Translations under genes and position numbers: made by a program | Assembly (NCBI GenBank): GCA_037178625.1 | Contig: JAWZXG010000100.1 | Coordinates: 1 to 17,583, forward strand | DNA length: 17,583 bases | Reading direction: 5' to 3' | Origin: Skeletonema tropicum | Lineage: Eukaryota; Bacillariophyta; Thalassiosirophyceae; Thalassiosirales; Thalassiosiraceae | The notes under the pieces: model-generated | Database searches by the model: none | The model's input: the letters and a program-made list of their open reading frames with translations, nothing else | Told to the model about the DNA's origin: nothing | Part shown: one piece after another, positions 7,857 through 17,583 of the stretch | Position numbering within the stretch: position 1 is the first letter of the stretch | How the letters are laid out: the number at the start of each line of letters is the position of its first letter

Positions 7857-10800
7857 ATGGACGCCGACCGCAGCTCCATCGAAATCAAAGTCCTCCTCAA
7901 AAACCTCGACCCAACCAAAAACTCCATCAAACACAAAGATCGTCTCCGTCGCCTTAACAAATTTCGCAACTTCGTCACAGCACGCCCCCCTCCTGAATTT
8001 TACGATGACGATTACGGCCTACTTCTATTGGGATCCGAAAGTCCCGCGGCCATGGAAGATGAAGATTTGGCCAATATGACATTGTATGGGATGTTGCGTG
8101 CGGCAGGTTGTCCGAGTACAGATCATAAAGATTCCTTGAAGAGGAGTGCACGTCCGGCGATTTCACTGTTGAGATATCTCTGTCTGGAATTTGATCAGAC
8201 TAATGCCAAGAATTTGTTTTTGGGAGAGTTGAATGGGTTTGGACAGGCGTTGTGTGCTCTCAATGTTCCGCAATTGCGCACGCTTCGATTGGATATACAT
8301 ATTGGTAAGGGAGACAATGAGAGTGGATCAAGAGGAGGGTCCAAAGATGATGCTTGTCATTTATGCGCGTTGATATTGGCACGGCATACTGATACCGATT
8401 ATGAAACACCCAAACCGATTAATATTAAAGATGTGTTACCGGCGGGGGAGACGAGGGCAGGAGTTTGAGAGTTGGTTGGCCAGTTGTCCGAGTGTGACTG
8501 CAGAGGTTAGAAGGATGATTCAAGGAGAATATTTCTGCTGGCAGCGGGTGGTGGTGCAAGGAAGAAGGTTGGTGCTGACGCAGTTGCTGCAGTAGCTACG
8601 AATGCAGCATCTGTCCCCAGCATCATTTAATGAAAACAGTGATCACGGTGATGATGACGATGTGCTTGGGGTATTTGGTAAAAAGTCAGTAGACCGAACG
8701 AAATCTAAGTCACTTCTTTTTGATGGTGATATGGACGGTGGGGTTGAAATTGTTGCTGGACTGGGAGGCGGAGCCAAAGCTTCTGATGGGGATGGAAAAC
8801 CTACACAATGGTCTCAAACTCAGATGGCATCGGCTACGGAAAGAGCGTCCATATCCATATTTTTGGAGGAGGAGGTGAGTATATTGTTTACTTTGGAGTG
8901 GTGCTGTTTCTTACAATATGTACTGTCTTCGCTGTGACACTCATCTGCATGTTCAATCCACTCAACACAACAGCGAGAGAGGACAATTAAAGAGAAGAAG
9001 CGCTTGGAAGGACAAAAAGCAACGTCTGCTTGGACGTGATCCACTTGGAATCAAAGGCTCGACGACCGATTCCAACCGTGAAGCACAAACCTTTGATTTA
9101 CGCGACATCGACGCACGTCGTAGTGATTTGATTCAACAGGCCTTAAATGAAATCGAAGAAGAAATCGAGGAGGAGCTAGCACACGTTGCCGATGGCGGCG
9201 TTGATCAAGTGAACTGGCTGGAAACCCAACGTCAGGCACTTATTGCCATTGCAGAAGAGAATAAGAGCAACGGCGCATCCATCTTACCAACAGATCCTCG
9301 ATTCGACCCCTTTCTTTTCTTAACGTTGGTCCATCGTAGTGCTTCTTACCAGGAATTGCAGGACAGCACATCTCGGCTCAGTCGCAAGACTGATAACCAA
9401 GTTGAAAGGCTCCAGAACTTGGTACGTGAAAATTTCGATCTATTTATCAAGTGCTCGGAGGGGATTGATATTTTTGCAGACGGCCAAGATGAATGGCATT
9501 AGTGCCAATGAAGGTATGCAAAAGTTACAGAAACGCTTCCGTGCTCTTGATGGAATTGCTGAGTCCTGTTCTGATCAAGCGAAGAAGTCATTCAAACCTC
9601 TCCTTGATAACACAAATCAGGTTCGAAAGGTACAGTCTGCCCTTTCGGTACTTCAACGTGTTTGCACCGTTGTTACAAGTGCCAAGTCTCATGAGGCAAC
9701 ATATCGAAAATGGCTGATTTTTCCTCAGTTGTAAAGGCATATCGAAAGGTGTTGGTAATCGACAAGGATCATTGTGATGTCGACTTGTTGAGATATGTTC
9801 GGGCTAAAGCGACTGAATCCGCCCAAGGAGGCAAGGTCGGATTTGGAATTGATCCTGGCCGATGAAACTTCGTCAGCTGGTAGCTTGTTAGATGCTATTC
9901 GAGACCTTGAGTGAATTGATTTCTTTGTTGGAGGGGGAAGATTCCAACGGTGAAACCAACAAACCCAAAACTGGCGACGGGAAAACTCCTCGGGCAGGAT
10001 CCACGAAACCAGGAACCTTCTCAATCGATAGGGGCATGTTATTTGCGTTAGAGATTATCCTCCAGCGATGGCATGCCTCTTGTTACAAATTAGCCATTTC
10101 CGGTCTCTCGTTGAAAAACACATCTCAGCTACCGAAGCTCTCGTTGATCGAATCTTCCGTGGAGAAGGAGCTGACGGCTCTCCTCTCCCCGGAAGAGACA
10201 GTGCCTCGGATTTATCCTCCTTGGAGCACTCATCCTCGCAACGAAGCCGTGATAAACGTTGGAAGATTGATGTACTTGACACGCGTGTTGATGCAACCTC
10301 CAAGGCTGTTAATTTGGCTAAGAACTGGCTACCGCGATTGCTCCAGGATAGGGCTGGCAACAGAGGAAGCAGAGAAAAGACGAATTGCAAGGTTAAGAAG
10401 TGGTGGCAACCCTGGGAGTGAAAGTGACAAGGAAACAACAACCAGGAGTGCATTTGAGTTATTCAAAACTATTGTAGGACCGGCGTTGATGCGTCTTCAT
10501 GAACACGCTGCATTTTGTGCCCTCGGAGTTGGCAATCAAGGATCTGCATACAAGATTGGGGCCACATTTGGGAGGAGCTCGGCAGAGCGTCTCAGGACAA
10601 TTCTTCAAAGTCCTCTCCCTCCAACACAAACTGCCAAATGTGCATTAGAATTGGCCGTACTTGCAGAGGCAATCCAAGAAGCAAACGATGCAATGATTTC
10701 AATCAGACCTGAGACGTATAACGAGAAGGCTGGATCGAAGAAGAAGAAGAGTTACCATTCACCTTTAGAGAAGTGTTATGCGTTAGCCAGTGATGTTGTG

Positions 10801-11714
10801 GTAATGATCGAAAGGCGCGTTTGCATATATTCATTTGACGCATGCTTCTCGCAAGCTCGCAGCGAATGCCAGTGGAAGTGGCACTTTTGATGGCGCGTCA
10901 TTCTTAGCATGTGTGCAAAAGCTATCAGGATGATCTAACTCGTCCAGATGAATGTGCTACTGAAGTAGAGAAGGGTTGCGTCTTGGTAGTAACAAAATGC
11001 TGTGAAGGTCTCACCAACTACGTCAAAGATAGAAGTGATGCAGCACGTTTGAGAGTCGTTGCTGAATGCGCAGACGCTCTCAACACGATCATCGGTGATG
11101 TAGTGCGAGAAGTATCGTACCTCACAAATGATCAGTCTGAGACTCTTGAGACCAGCCTATCATCTGTTGTATCCACACTCGAAGGTGAGATGTTTGATGT
11201 GTATTTGGAGAGTGTCAAGAAGAGCGTAGAATCCTGTGCAAGGCTTGGCCTTATTGATGAGGGAGAGTCAACAGCAAGGGCAAAGGCCGATGAAGTGACA
11301 CCATTTCCTCCCTACCTTGCAGCATCATTCTTGTCTATTGTGCGCTGCCGAGCGCAAGTCGAACGTGCCTTGAGAGAGGCTACCGTTCGAAATGCAGAAG
11401 GAAATGGATCCACCTACCTATTCCTTGCTCTGCAAACTGCATCTGATGGAATTGTTGAAAACATATGCCTCGAACTCAAGGCGAAGCTCACACGTATTCG
11501 CCCTACTAAGGCAGACGCATATGCGAGCCACCTTCAATTTTTGATCAACACTCTGAAGAAGTATCTTAGTGAAGAGACTTTGGCATTAGCTTCAGATACA
11601 AGACGAATGCTGCTATCAAAGGCAGGGGCGAAGCGACATGGGCCGGAGGGTCTATCAGGTCTAGAGAATTTGGAACGACTGGGAAGGGTGTACGTAATGT
11701 GCTTGAACGAGTAA
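7857..11714 (+). CDS. SEC5: Exocyst complex subunit Sec5 (EXOC2), long N-terminal extension, multiple frame breaks
   Basis: Sec5 is part of the octameric exocyst, which tethers secretory vesicles to the plasma membrane. Family evidence in order: RDPLGIKG; FDPFLFLTLVHRSASYQELQ then LVRENFDLFIKCSEGID (near 9300-9470), matching the Sec5 core; LQVPSLMRQHIENG-DFSSVVKAYRKVL (near 9650-9755); the large C-terminal region (10911-11714) with FPPYLAASFLSIVRCRAQ. The start ATG 7857 opens an N-terminal extension I do not recognise (KVLLKNLDPTKN, RPAISLLRYLCLEF), joined to the core without a clear gene boundary, through an Ala- and Asp-rich linker and an intron at 8875-8973. The frame changes near 8460, 8525, 8600, 9010, 9475, 9650, 9713, 9832, 9905, 10065, 10355, 10815 and 10930. 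Dropping one base from ggg (8456), aaaaa (9016) or ttttt (9472) restores continuity, suggesting consensus errors. The extension could instead be a separate gene. Confidence 0.85.
8875..8973 (+). other. Probable 99-bp intron in the Sec5 gene
   Basis: Donor gtgagt follows a run of three Glu codons; acceptor is caacacaacag. The downstream exon opens RERTIKEKKRLEGQ and reaches the conserved RDPLGIKG once the five-a run near 9016 is read as four. The stretch between has no coding character. Confidence 0.65.
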
Positions 11715-12194
11715 TATAAGTGTATTAAACTAAGCAGCTGGCGAAAGAGTAACTCGAGCTTGGGGTTTGGAATCTGAACCCGTCACTTCATTCTTCAGAA
11801 GACAAAATAATTTGTAGACTTTCTAGCGGCAGTACCACTAAGACAGAGGTACTTTCTTGCGTTCTCCGGAACTTTCACTTTTCACATCACTTTTCATCCG
11901 TTTTCTTCGAATCAAATCATCAACGACATCATCATCATTATCAGCAATAACTTGTAACCTTCTCTGCCTGCATGATAAGTAGCTCAATGCTAAATTGTTG
12001 GTTTCTCTCCTACTTATCACCTATCAGCCTGCAACCTGCATCTGCAACAACGGAACATAATTCTTATTATCGTCAACGCTGCTCTCACTTTCTTTGTGGC
12101 AGCCGATCGAAACAGTCACCTATTACACGAAAATTATTCTACACCACATCAGACCACATCTCATGTCATCGATATTATATCGACATAGTTTACA
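11715..12194. other. Intergenic region between Sec5 and the SPX-MFS gene; weak minus-strand ORF
   Basis: This holds the Sec5 3' end and the promoter of the next gene. On the minus strand, 11838-12020 reads as 60 codons ending RRKRMKSDVKSESSGERKK, charged and protein-like, but with no homology I recognise and no clear exon partner. I see no other structure apart from cat/atc-rich low-complexity sequence near 11925-11945. Confidence 0.4.
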
Positions 12195-14671
12195 ATGAGG
12201 TTTGGAGAAAATTTTATTTCCAACCAACATCCGCCTTGGTCGAAAAGCTACATCGACTACATCCGTCTAAAGCATCTTATTTATCCACTTTTCGACTTGG
12301 GTTATGCCGCAGATGACAACAATGTCGCTGCCATAGAATCTCGTAACAATAATTTATCTTCACGTCGACACTTACCCGACATTCAAACATCCAAAGAGTT
12401 TCAACAAGAACTCAACAATGAAGTACAAAAGGCATTGCTCTTCCTGTTAGGGACGCTGGGTGAAATGTCATCTGACCTCTCTGAGTTAAGTGAGGAGTTT
12501 ATTACCTTGTCTGCAAGCGTTCAGCTACAATTAGATGCCAGGTGACTTGTTGTTGGAGCAAATTCACGCACTGAGGATGCAATTCATCGATCGGGTTGGG
12601 TCAAAATTATTACTGCTATTGGAGTTTGTAGAGTTGAATGTGGAAGCCATTACCAAGATTGTCAAAAAGCACGATAAATCAGTAGCTCGTTGGGAAGCTT
12701 CCTCTGAGCATCATAATCATGGTGATGAACATTCTCGGTATCAAAGGTTGAGAAAACTTTATTTGCCAAGGTTTGCCGTACACTCCAAAAACGCCAATGT
12801 CCGATGCCTATTCTTGATAGCTGCAGATGCAGGAGATACGAATAACAACAGCAAAGAGCACAGCACTTTTGAGGGATGGAATGCAATTCAATTTAATTTG
12901 GAAAAATCTTTGAAGCAATTATTTGATTGGGAGCGGGAGTTGCAACCAGGACAAAATCGAGCTGGAGTGGACTCGTTTGTGAATTTGACATCCTTGCAAG
13001 ATGATGATGACTTTTTACCTCTATCGAGGCATAGATCATTATCTTTCGGTTTTGACTTGACATCTTTATCAAGTCCAAGTAATAAGCAAACGCAATCATC
13101 TGAAGCTCCGTTTTTCGAGCCAATGCTTTATCGCATCCAATCCACAAGGAAGCGGTTGGGTCAAAGTACGAACCGTTATAATCGCATGGTTTATGCGCAC
13201 GAAATGCTTGGGGATACTCGTGATATTGATGACACTAATCAATCTCAAATAGAAAACCAGATTTGGCTCAATTGAAAATATGACAAAGCTCCGATCGCAG
13301 TCAATCGGAGGAGATCTTGATGTAGGTCCACCGTCGCCTATGGTATCAAACCTTTCAAAATTCTTGAACCTGGCATCTACAGCGCTTTACATGTGCAATT
13401 ACAATGTCGTCACGCCAACGTCGGGATTGTATGCCAAGCTGTTGGGCTTCGATGAGGCTCATGCCGGTTTAATTATTGGGATGACGCCTGCCGCAGTAAT
13501 TGTCTCTTCATTGCTCTACTCGTGGTGGTCAAGTTATTCGTACAAAAAAGCTCTCATCTTTGCATCCTCTTGTTGTGCTATCGGCAATCTCATCTACGCA
13601 TTTGCTTTACCATGCGATAGCTTGACAATGGTTCTCGCTGGAAGACTGATGACCGGGTTTGGATCAGCAAGAACTATCAATAGACGATACGTAGCAGACT
13701 ACTACAACCTTGAAGAGAGAACTGCTGGAATGGCTCAATTTGTCAGTGCGTCTGCTCTAGGCATGGCTGTAGGGCCTGGCTTGGCTGCATTTTTATCTTA
13801 TCTTGCTCCTGAAGGAAGGAGTCATGCTGGTAGATGGTGGACAGTAGAAACGGCACCAGGCTATGTCATGTTTTGTTTCTGGTGTCTTTATCTGGTTGCC
13901 AACATTTTATTCTTCGAAGAGCCAGATAGAGTGCAACATAATGTTGCAAAGGAAGAGAAGGCTGCAAGCTCCGATGAAAGGGCTCCACTGAAATCACGTA
14001 CTGGCGAGAAAATGGAAGTAGAGCCATGCACAAAGCCGTCTACAAGATCATTCAGCTTTGGAGGTGTTCCTGTATTAGTCTGTCTCGTATTGCTAGTTTT
14101 ACTGAAGTCAGTTCTGGAGGGATTGACTTCTTCCACTCCCACAGTCAGCCGGTTTTACTTCGATTGGGACGTCAACTTGTGCGGAGCATATTTAGCTATA
14201 CTCGCGAGTTTAATGATTCCTGCCAACTATGTCGTTGCAACTGTCAGTCGGAGATTTGACGATCGAGAGATCATCCTTGCCATGCTTGTCATGATGGCGG
14301 TGGGAATAGCAGGTTTTATGACATATGATGGCTCTGACGCTAGCGAAGTAAGCTTCATTTGTTTCAGTCTGATCATTTTTATTTCCTGTAACGCGTTAGA
14401 GGGTCCAACAATGGGCCTCCTATCAAAAGTTATCCCGAAGTCACTGCGCGCTGGGATATTAAATGCAGGCTGGCTTGCCACTGAGGCGGGAACAATTGGT
14501 AGGGTTGTTGGAGACTTTTGGCTATCAGGTGCAGCTCACAAGGGCATTGATGATTTAGTGGACGCACTATTTGGTCCACTCATTGGATTGGTCTTCGGAT
14601 CAACTGTGGTTACCTTGTGGAATTACGCGCAGTTGCAGCCTCGATTCGACGACGAAGAAGATGACGACTAA
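12195..14671 (+). CDS. VPT1: SPX-MFS vacuolar-type phosphate transporter (VPT1/PHT5-like)
   Basis: The family moves inorganic phosphate across the vacuolar membrane, with its SPX domain sensing inositol pyrophosphates. The N-terminus is a classic SPX start (MRFGENFISNQHPPW, then YIDYIRLKHLI), and the Lys cluster KIVKKHDK sits at 12655-12678, where the ligand-binding lysines are expected. After a variable linker, 13280-14671 encodes an MFS domain with repeated hydrophobic segments, an acidic/Lys central loop (near 13920-14050) and the SPX-MFS signature GSARTINRRYVADYY (near 13660-13700). The C-terminus is acidic (DDEEDDD). Joined, it is about 825 aa, plausible for algal members. Two frame changes break it: near 12540 (LDAR-stop, resuming LLLEQIHALRMQFID) and near 13270 (resuming IENMTKLRSQS). 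Both look like indel errors. ATG 12195 is the only start compatible with the SPX N-terminus. Confidence 0.9.
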
Positions 14672-14714
14672 TGGAGATAACGACTTAATATCTTGGATTT
14701 TATGTACGTATGAT

Positions 14715-15896
14715 TTACTTTCCACTCTTGCCCTTCTTCCGTGCATTCTTCTGCTTCATCATTCGGTCGTACATGACCAAACTTCCAGCGACAGCCACAT
14801 TGTAAGAACCGTACTGCTCACTTTCCAATGACACTACTTCACGGCAACCACGCAGCACACTCTTCGGCACACCGTGATCTTCCGAGCCCAAGATATAAAT
14901 GGCATTCCGCGGATGCTTGAATTCTGACAACGGAGTACCTCCCATTTCTATTGCCACCCAAACAGCAGCTTTGGGTGCAGCCCATTCAGAGAATGAATTC
15001 CAATCATCAAGTTCTATTAAAGGTATTCGAGCTGGAACGTTCAATGTGTCAGATGAACTCGATCTATAACGTCCTCCGATTGTGTATAATACAGATGCAC
15101 CAAGCTGATAGGCACTTCGCCACAACGTTCCTACATTTTTGTTCGGTTTGGGCGAAAGAATACCAATTCCAAAATATCCATTTATTGGGACTTTGCCACC
15201 TGGAATGGCTGCAGAAATTGCCATGAGTGCATCAGATGTGTGTTCTATTGCATCGTTTGTAGATTCTTCTTCATCTAATGACAGTTTTTCAATATCTAAA
15301 GAGTCTATTGTTTCTACTGTCTCTCTCAACTCTGGCACTTTGGGTCTTCGATACAATTTGATATCAATCCTTCGAGCAATTTTGTCTTCCTCTGGAGACG
15401 GAATATTGAATACTACATGCTCATTATCATTACCATCGTCGCTGCTTTTTGTGAATGGATTGGTATATCGAGGAGCAGACTCTAACGGCCTCCATCCCCC
15501 AGAACTTTCGTCTGATTCATATGCACACGCGTAGAAAATATTGAAGTCAACGCCATCTTCGCTCAATGTTTGTACAATTTGTTTTGCAGTGACAGTCTTT
15601 TGATCATCGTCATTTACGAGGTTACATAGGCGCCCTTGACCAATAACTCCACCTTCATACATATATCGAATTATTATTGGTTGTTCATTGCTTGGAACTG
15701 TCACAGGAGATATCGGCATACCAGCCATCTGAGATGGTTTGTGTTGATTGGTCGCCTTTTGAAAGCTGTTTGAAGAAGACATCCTTACGCTGCTGAGGAG
15801 TTGTCTAGAGCTTCCGATACAATTACTGCGCCAACAAATTGTTGTAGAGCTTCTTGAAGCAACAAACAGTAGGGGGGCCAACATCGTCAACATCAT
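14715..15896 (-). CDS. TrmH/SpoU-family RNA 2'-O-ribose methyltransferase (SPOUT)
   Basis: SPOUT enzymes of this class methylate the 2'-OH of a tRNA or rRNA nucleotide using S-adenosylmethionine bound in a trefoil knot. Numbering from an upstream ATG at 16049, the three motifs are visible: motif 1 SPKPNKNVGTLWRSAYQLGA (about 299-318), with the conserved Asn and Arg; motif 2 ILGSEDHGVPKSVL (386-399), with the key Glu; motif 3 YGSYNVAVAGSLVMYDRM (413-430), with the conserved Asn. The C-terminus is Lys-rich. About 200 residues precede the catalytic domain, including an acidic insert. In-frame ATGs are at 16049, 16004, 15896 and 15782. I chose 15896 (MMLTMLAPLLFVASRSS), which could be an organelle-targeting or signal sequence and leaves 195 bp to the divergent gene; 15782 (MSSSNSFQ) would give a cytosolic form. 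The gene is intact and ends 43 bp from the transporter stop, tail to tail. Confidence 0.88.
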   Translation of the reverse strand: MMLTMLAPLLFVASRSSTTICWRSNCIGSSRQLLSSVRMSSSNSFQKATNQHKPSQMAGMPISPVTVPSNEQPIIIRYMYEGGVIGQGRLCNLVNDDDQKTVTAKQIVQTLSEDGVDFNIFYACAYESDESSGGWRPLESAPRYTNPFTKSSDDGNDNEHVVFNIPSPEEDKIARRIDIKLYRRPKVPELRETVETIDSLDIEKLSLDEEESTNDAIEHTSDALMAISAAIPGGKVPINGYFGIGILSPKPNKNVGTLWRSAYQLGASVLYTIGGRYRSSSSDTLNVPARIPLIELDDWNSFSEWAAPKAAVWVAIEMGGTPLSEFKHPRNAIYILGSEDHGVPKSVLRGCREVVSLESEQYGSYNVAVAGSLVMYDRMMKQKNARKKGKSGK

Positions 15897-16091
15897 GGTG
15901 GTGATGTTTGTGGTTGGCGTGGCGGTGGCGGAGGCGAGGCGGAGGGCGGCGGAGGGCGAGATCCAAAATTTGGCGCGAACGGTGACACTCGTCCAATTTC
16001 TCATTTTTTTCTTTTTTGACCAAAGCAACCACCAAGCCAAGAGCATCACAGCATTGCTACCAAAGCCACCGACATCGACACTAACAACATC
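15897..16091. promoter_or_regulatory. Divergent promoter with E2F-like site and GGCGGA-type repeat
   Basis: This 195-bp gap lies between the methyltransferase and the Gln-rich gene. tttggcgc at 15969-15976 fits the E2F/DP consensus TTTSSCGC. Just beside it (about 15916-15960) is a purine-biased imperfect repeat of ggcgga/ggcgag. E2F binding is an inference from the motif alone. Confidence 0.35.
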
Positions 16092-17291
16092 ATGTTCAAC
16101 GAAATCACACCTCTCTCACCAGCTTCTTTGAGCTCCCTCGGTAGCCCATCAGCCAGCATCAAGCGAAAGCAGCCATCAATGGAGGTGCCGACCGCCGCCT
16201 TCACCGGCGCCGGCACGCATGCTGCCGCTGCCACCGATCGACCGTTGTCGGGCGGCTCTCCAATTCCCATGGGCGCAGCAGCTGGACCAGCTGATATCTC
16301 CTCCACGAAGAAAGCAAAGACTATCACCAATTCGACGGAGCAGGCGGCATCCGAGGCCATGCTCGCCATCCGAGGCTCAGACCACAAAGCCATGATGAGC
16401 TACATTGAACGAGAGTGGGCAGTTGCTGCCGCTCGGAACGGTGGTGAAAATGTGTTTCAAGCGTACATGGCTGGAATTGAACATGGTCAACTAACTTCAA
16501 ATCAGCAGCAACAGCAGCAACAGCAGCAGCCGGAGTCGCCGCTCGAGCAGCTGCAACAACCTCAGCAGCAGGAAGAGCTGCTGCCAATGCCCCTTCTACA
16601 GCCGACCGCGTCCAAGCATGCATCATTGCCTGACAATGCAGCATTGCTGCAGCAGCTTGAACAGCAGTTTGAGCAGCAGCAGCAGCAAGTGTACCAGGAG
16701 GATGAAGTGGAGGAGGAAGTCGAACAAGAGCCCAGCCATTGACTACTGCGCAGCGAAACAAACTCGTAGCAAAAGATCTCATTGAAATGATCCACTGGGT
16801 CCAGCTTGATGACGACGAAGACGAAATCTACGATAGTTGTCCAGAAGTCGCCGAGAAGATCAACCACTTCCTTCAGTTGGATGGTGTAAATCGCAAGATC
16901 TTCTTGGAACATGCCATGGACAAGAAAGATGCGTACGTGACTCTAAAAACATTTCTCGAAGGGACCAACCAATCGCAGTGCCGCAACAAGATCTATGGCA
17001 AGGCGTAGTAAGTGACCATAGTCCCTCTGTTTGCTCTTGTACTTGTACTTATAAATCTCATCTTCTCAATCGCAAACTCAATCCTTCCACAGCATCTTCT
17101 TCGAGAAGCTACGCCTTCTCGAGGGTCGAGAGAAGAGCGAGGAGAGGCTTCGAAACGAGGCGCTCTATCCGGACGGAATTTCCACAAGCGACCCGGACGC
17201 ACAAATCGGTTTGCAAGAGGAAGACGCTCAATCCGAAGGTAGTGATGAAGATAGTGAAACGGACTTGAAGTGTGATGAGTACTTTGCGTAG
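16092..17291 (+). CDS. Gln-rich protein with conserved-looking C-terminal helical domain, one intron
   Basis: I do not recognise a named gene. ATG 16092 opens a Ser/Ala/Pro/Gly-rich region with basic clusters (IKRKQPS, TKKAKT) suggesting nuclear import, then a helical block (KAMMSYIEREWAVAAA), then long Gln runs (near 16503-16530 and 16670-16690) and an acidic Glu/Val stretch. A frame change near 16740 follows. The continuation is a compact helical domain (NKLVAKDLIEMIHW, SCPEVAEKINHFLQLDGV, AYVTLKTFLEG, CRNKIYGKA), then after an 85-bp intron FFEKLRLLEGREKSEERLRN and an acidic tail ending CDEYFA at TAG 17289-17291. The domain layout (SCxxV...KIxxFL...FFEKLR) recalls small helix-turn-helix-like DUFs of fungi and diatoms, perhaps DUF7726-like; this is only a memory-based resemblance. 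A regulatory or DNA-associated role is plausible. Confidence 0.75.
17008..17092 (+). other. 85-bp intron in the Gln-rich gene
   Basis: The donor gtaagt and acceptor ccttccacag are both near consensus, with a pyrimidine-rich interior. Splicing in phase 2 joins KIYGKA-TA to C-ATC, giving KAYIFFEKLRLLEG and an open frame to 17291. Without splicing, TAG at 17006-17008 ends the protein. Confidence 0.88.
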
Positions 17292-17385
17292 AGTCCTTCT
17301 TGATTCTGTATTTTATGATTGCAATATGAACATCATAATGTATCACCAAGAATATATTTATGACGTAGTATAAATGATTTAGTGA

Positions 17386-17583
17386 CTAAGCTTTCATGGT
17401 TTGCTTCAAGTATCCGACGACCAAAGGAACAACCAAATCGCCACATGCTCTCGAATCCCTTGACAATTGATACTTATCAAAGTCCAGCACTGGTATTTTC
17501 AACCCTCGAGCCACGGGCAGCAATGGTGATAAGAAATCAACCATGGCATCATTTGTCTCTTCTGATAGGAATGAAATGTGATT
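17386..17583 (-). CDS. C-terminal fragment of an unidentified protein, cut by the window edge
   Basis: The minus-strand frame is open from the right edge to TAG 17386-17388, giving 65 residues: NHISFLSEETNDAMVDFLSP, then LLPVARGLKIPVLDFDKYQL, then SRDSRACGDLVVPLVVGYLK, then QTMKA. The composition is that of a soluble globular protein, and the absence of low-complexity sequence supports a real gene. I cannot name the family. It is convergent with the Gln-rich gene; the 94-bp gap (17292-17385) is AT-rich and would hold both 3' ends. Confidence 0.6.
   Translation of the reverse strand, partial: NHISFLSEETNDAMVDFLSPLLPVARGLKIPVLDFDKYQLSRDSRACGDLVVPLVVGYLKQTMKA

Noticed and set aside
11838..12020. 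Minus-strand 60-codon ORF as an independent gene
   Set aside because: It is protein-like in composition only; I find no convincing partner exon or homology, so it is mentioned within the intergenic entry rather than called.
14951..15534. Plus-strand ORFs of 91 and 131 codons opposite the methyltransferase gene
   Set aside because: They are antisense to a gene with clear SPOUT motifs and have no recognisable features of their own.
16324..16912. Minus-strand ORFs rich in Ala, Cys and Ser
   Set aside because: They are the reverse-strand readings of CAG/CAA glutamine repeats in the Gln-rich gene.

Overview
The window is nuclear DNA from a eukaryotic microalga, most likely a centric (Thalassiosirales-like) diatom. 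The reasons are short GT-AG introns of about 85-100 bp, tightly packed genes on alternating strands with convergent gaps of 43 and about 94 bp, mid-range GC, and the gene types: exocyst Sec5, an SPX-MFS phosphate transporter, a TrmH/SpoU methyltransferase and a Gln-rich protein. The taxon is an inference from style, not from a marker gene.

Positions 1-6100 form one giant palindrome. Arm 1-3050 is the reverse complement of arm 3065-6100, around a 14-base centre (3051-3064). The arms differ at about 16 small indel events; I noticed no base substitutions. Each arm carries one copy of the same unrecognised gene, read outward from the centre. The right copy is nearly open (ORF1 3069-4603 with an 87-bp intron, then overlapping ORF2 4585-5700). 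The left copy (399-3046, minus strand) is broken into many frames. The protein has a basic N-terminus, a long Lys/Glu/Ala-rich coiled coil and a globular C-terminal half with an N-D-x-A-E-R-P-F-G motif, and looks like a mobile-element protein. The window starts inside the G-run that ends the palindrome, so the structure may be a fold-back assembly artefact at a contig end, a hairpin-ended DNA, or a real recent inverted duplication.

Positions 6108-6640 hold three copies of a roughly 185-195-bp tandem repeat abutting the palindrome, each with a related ATG-initiated micro-ORF. Positions 6641-6953 hold degenerate repeat remnants and nothing else I can support.

From 6954 to the end is ordinary gene-dense sequence: a small unknown gene (minus), exocyst subunit Sec5 with an unfamiliar N-terminal extension (plus), an SPX-MFS vacuolar-type phosphate transporter (plus), a TrmH-family RNA 2'-O-methyltransferase (minus, tail to tail with the transporter), a Gln-rich probable nuclear protein with an 85-bp intron (plus), and the C-terminus of an unidentified gene (minus) running off the right edge. 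These genes share no evident pathway.

Most of the longer genes are interrupted by 1-2-nt frame changes, several at homopolymers (aaaaa, ttttt, ggg). A housekeeping gene such as Sec5 should be intact, so I read these mainly as consensus indel errors. That also explains the indel-only difference between the palindrome arms. Coordinates of broken genes below therefore span the whole reading path rather than a single ORF.
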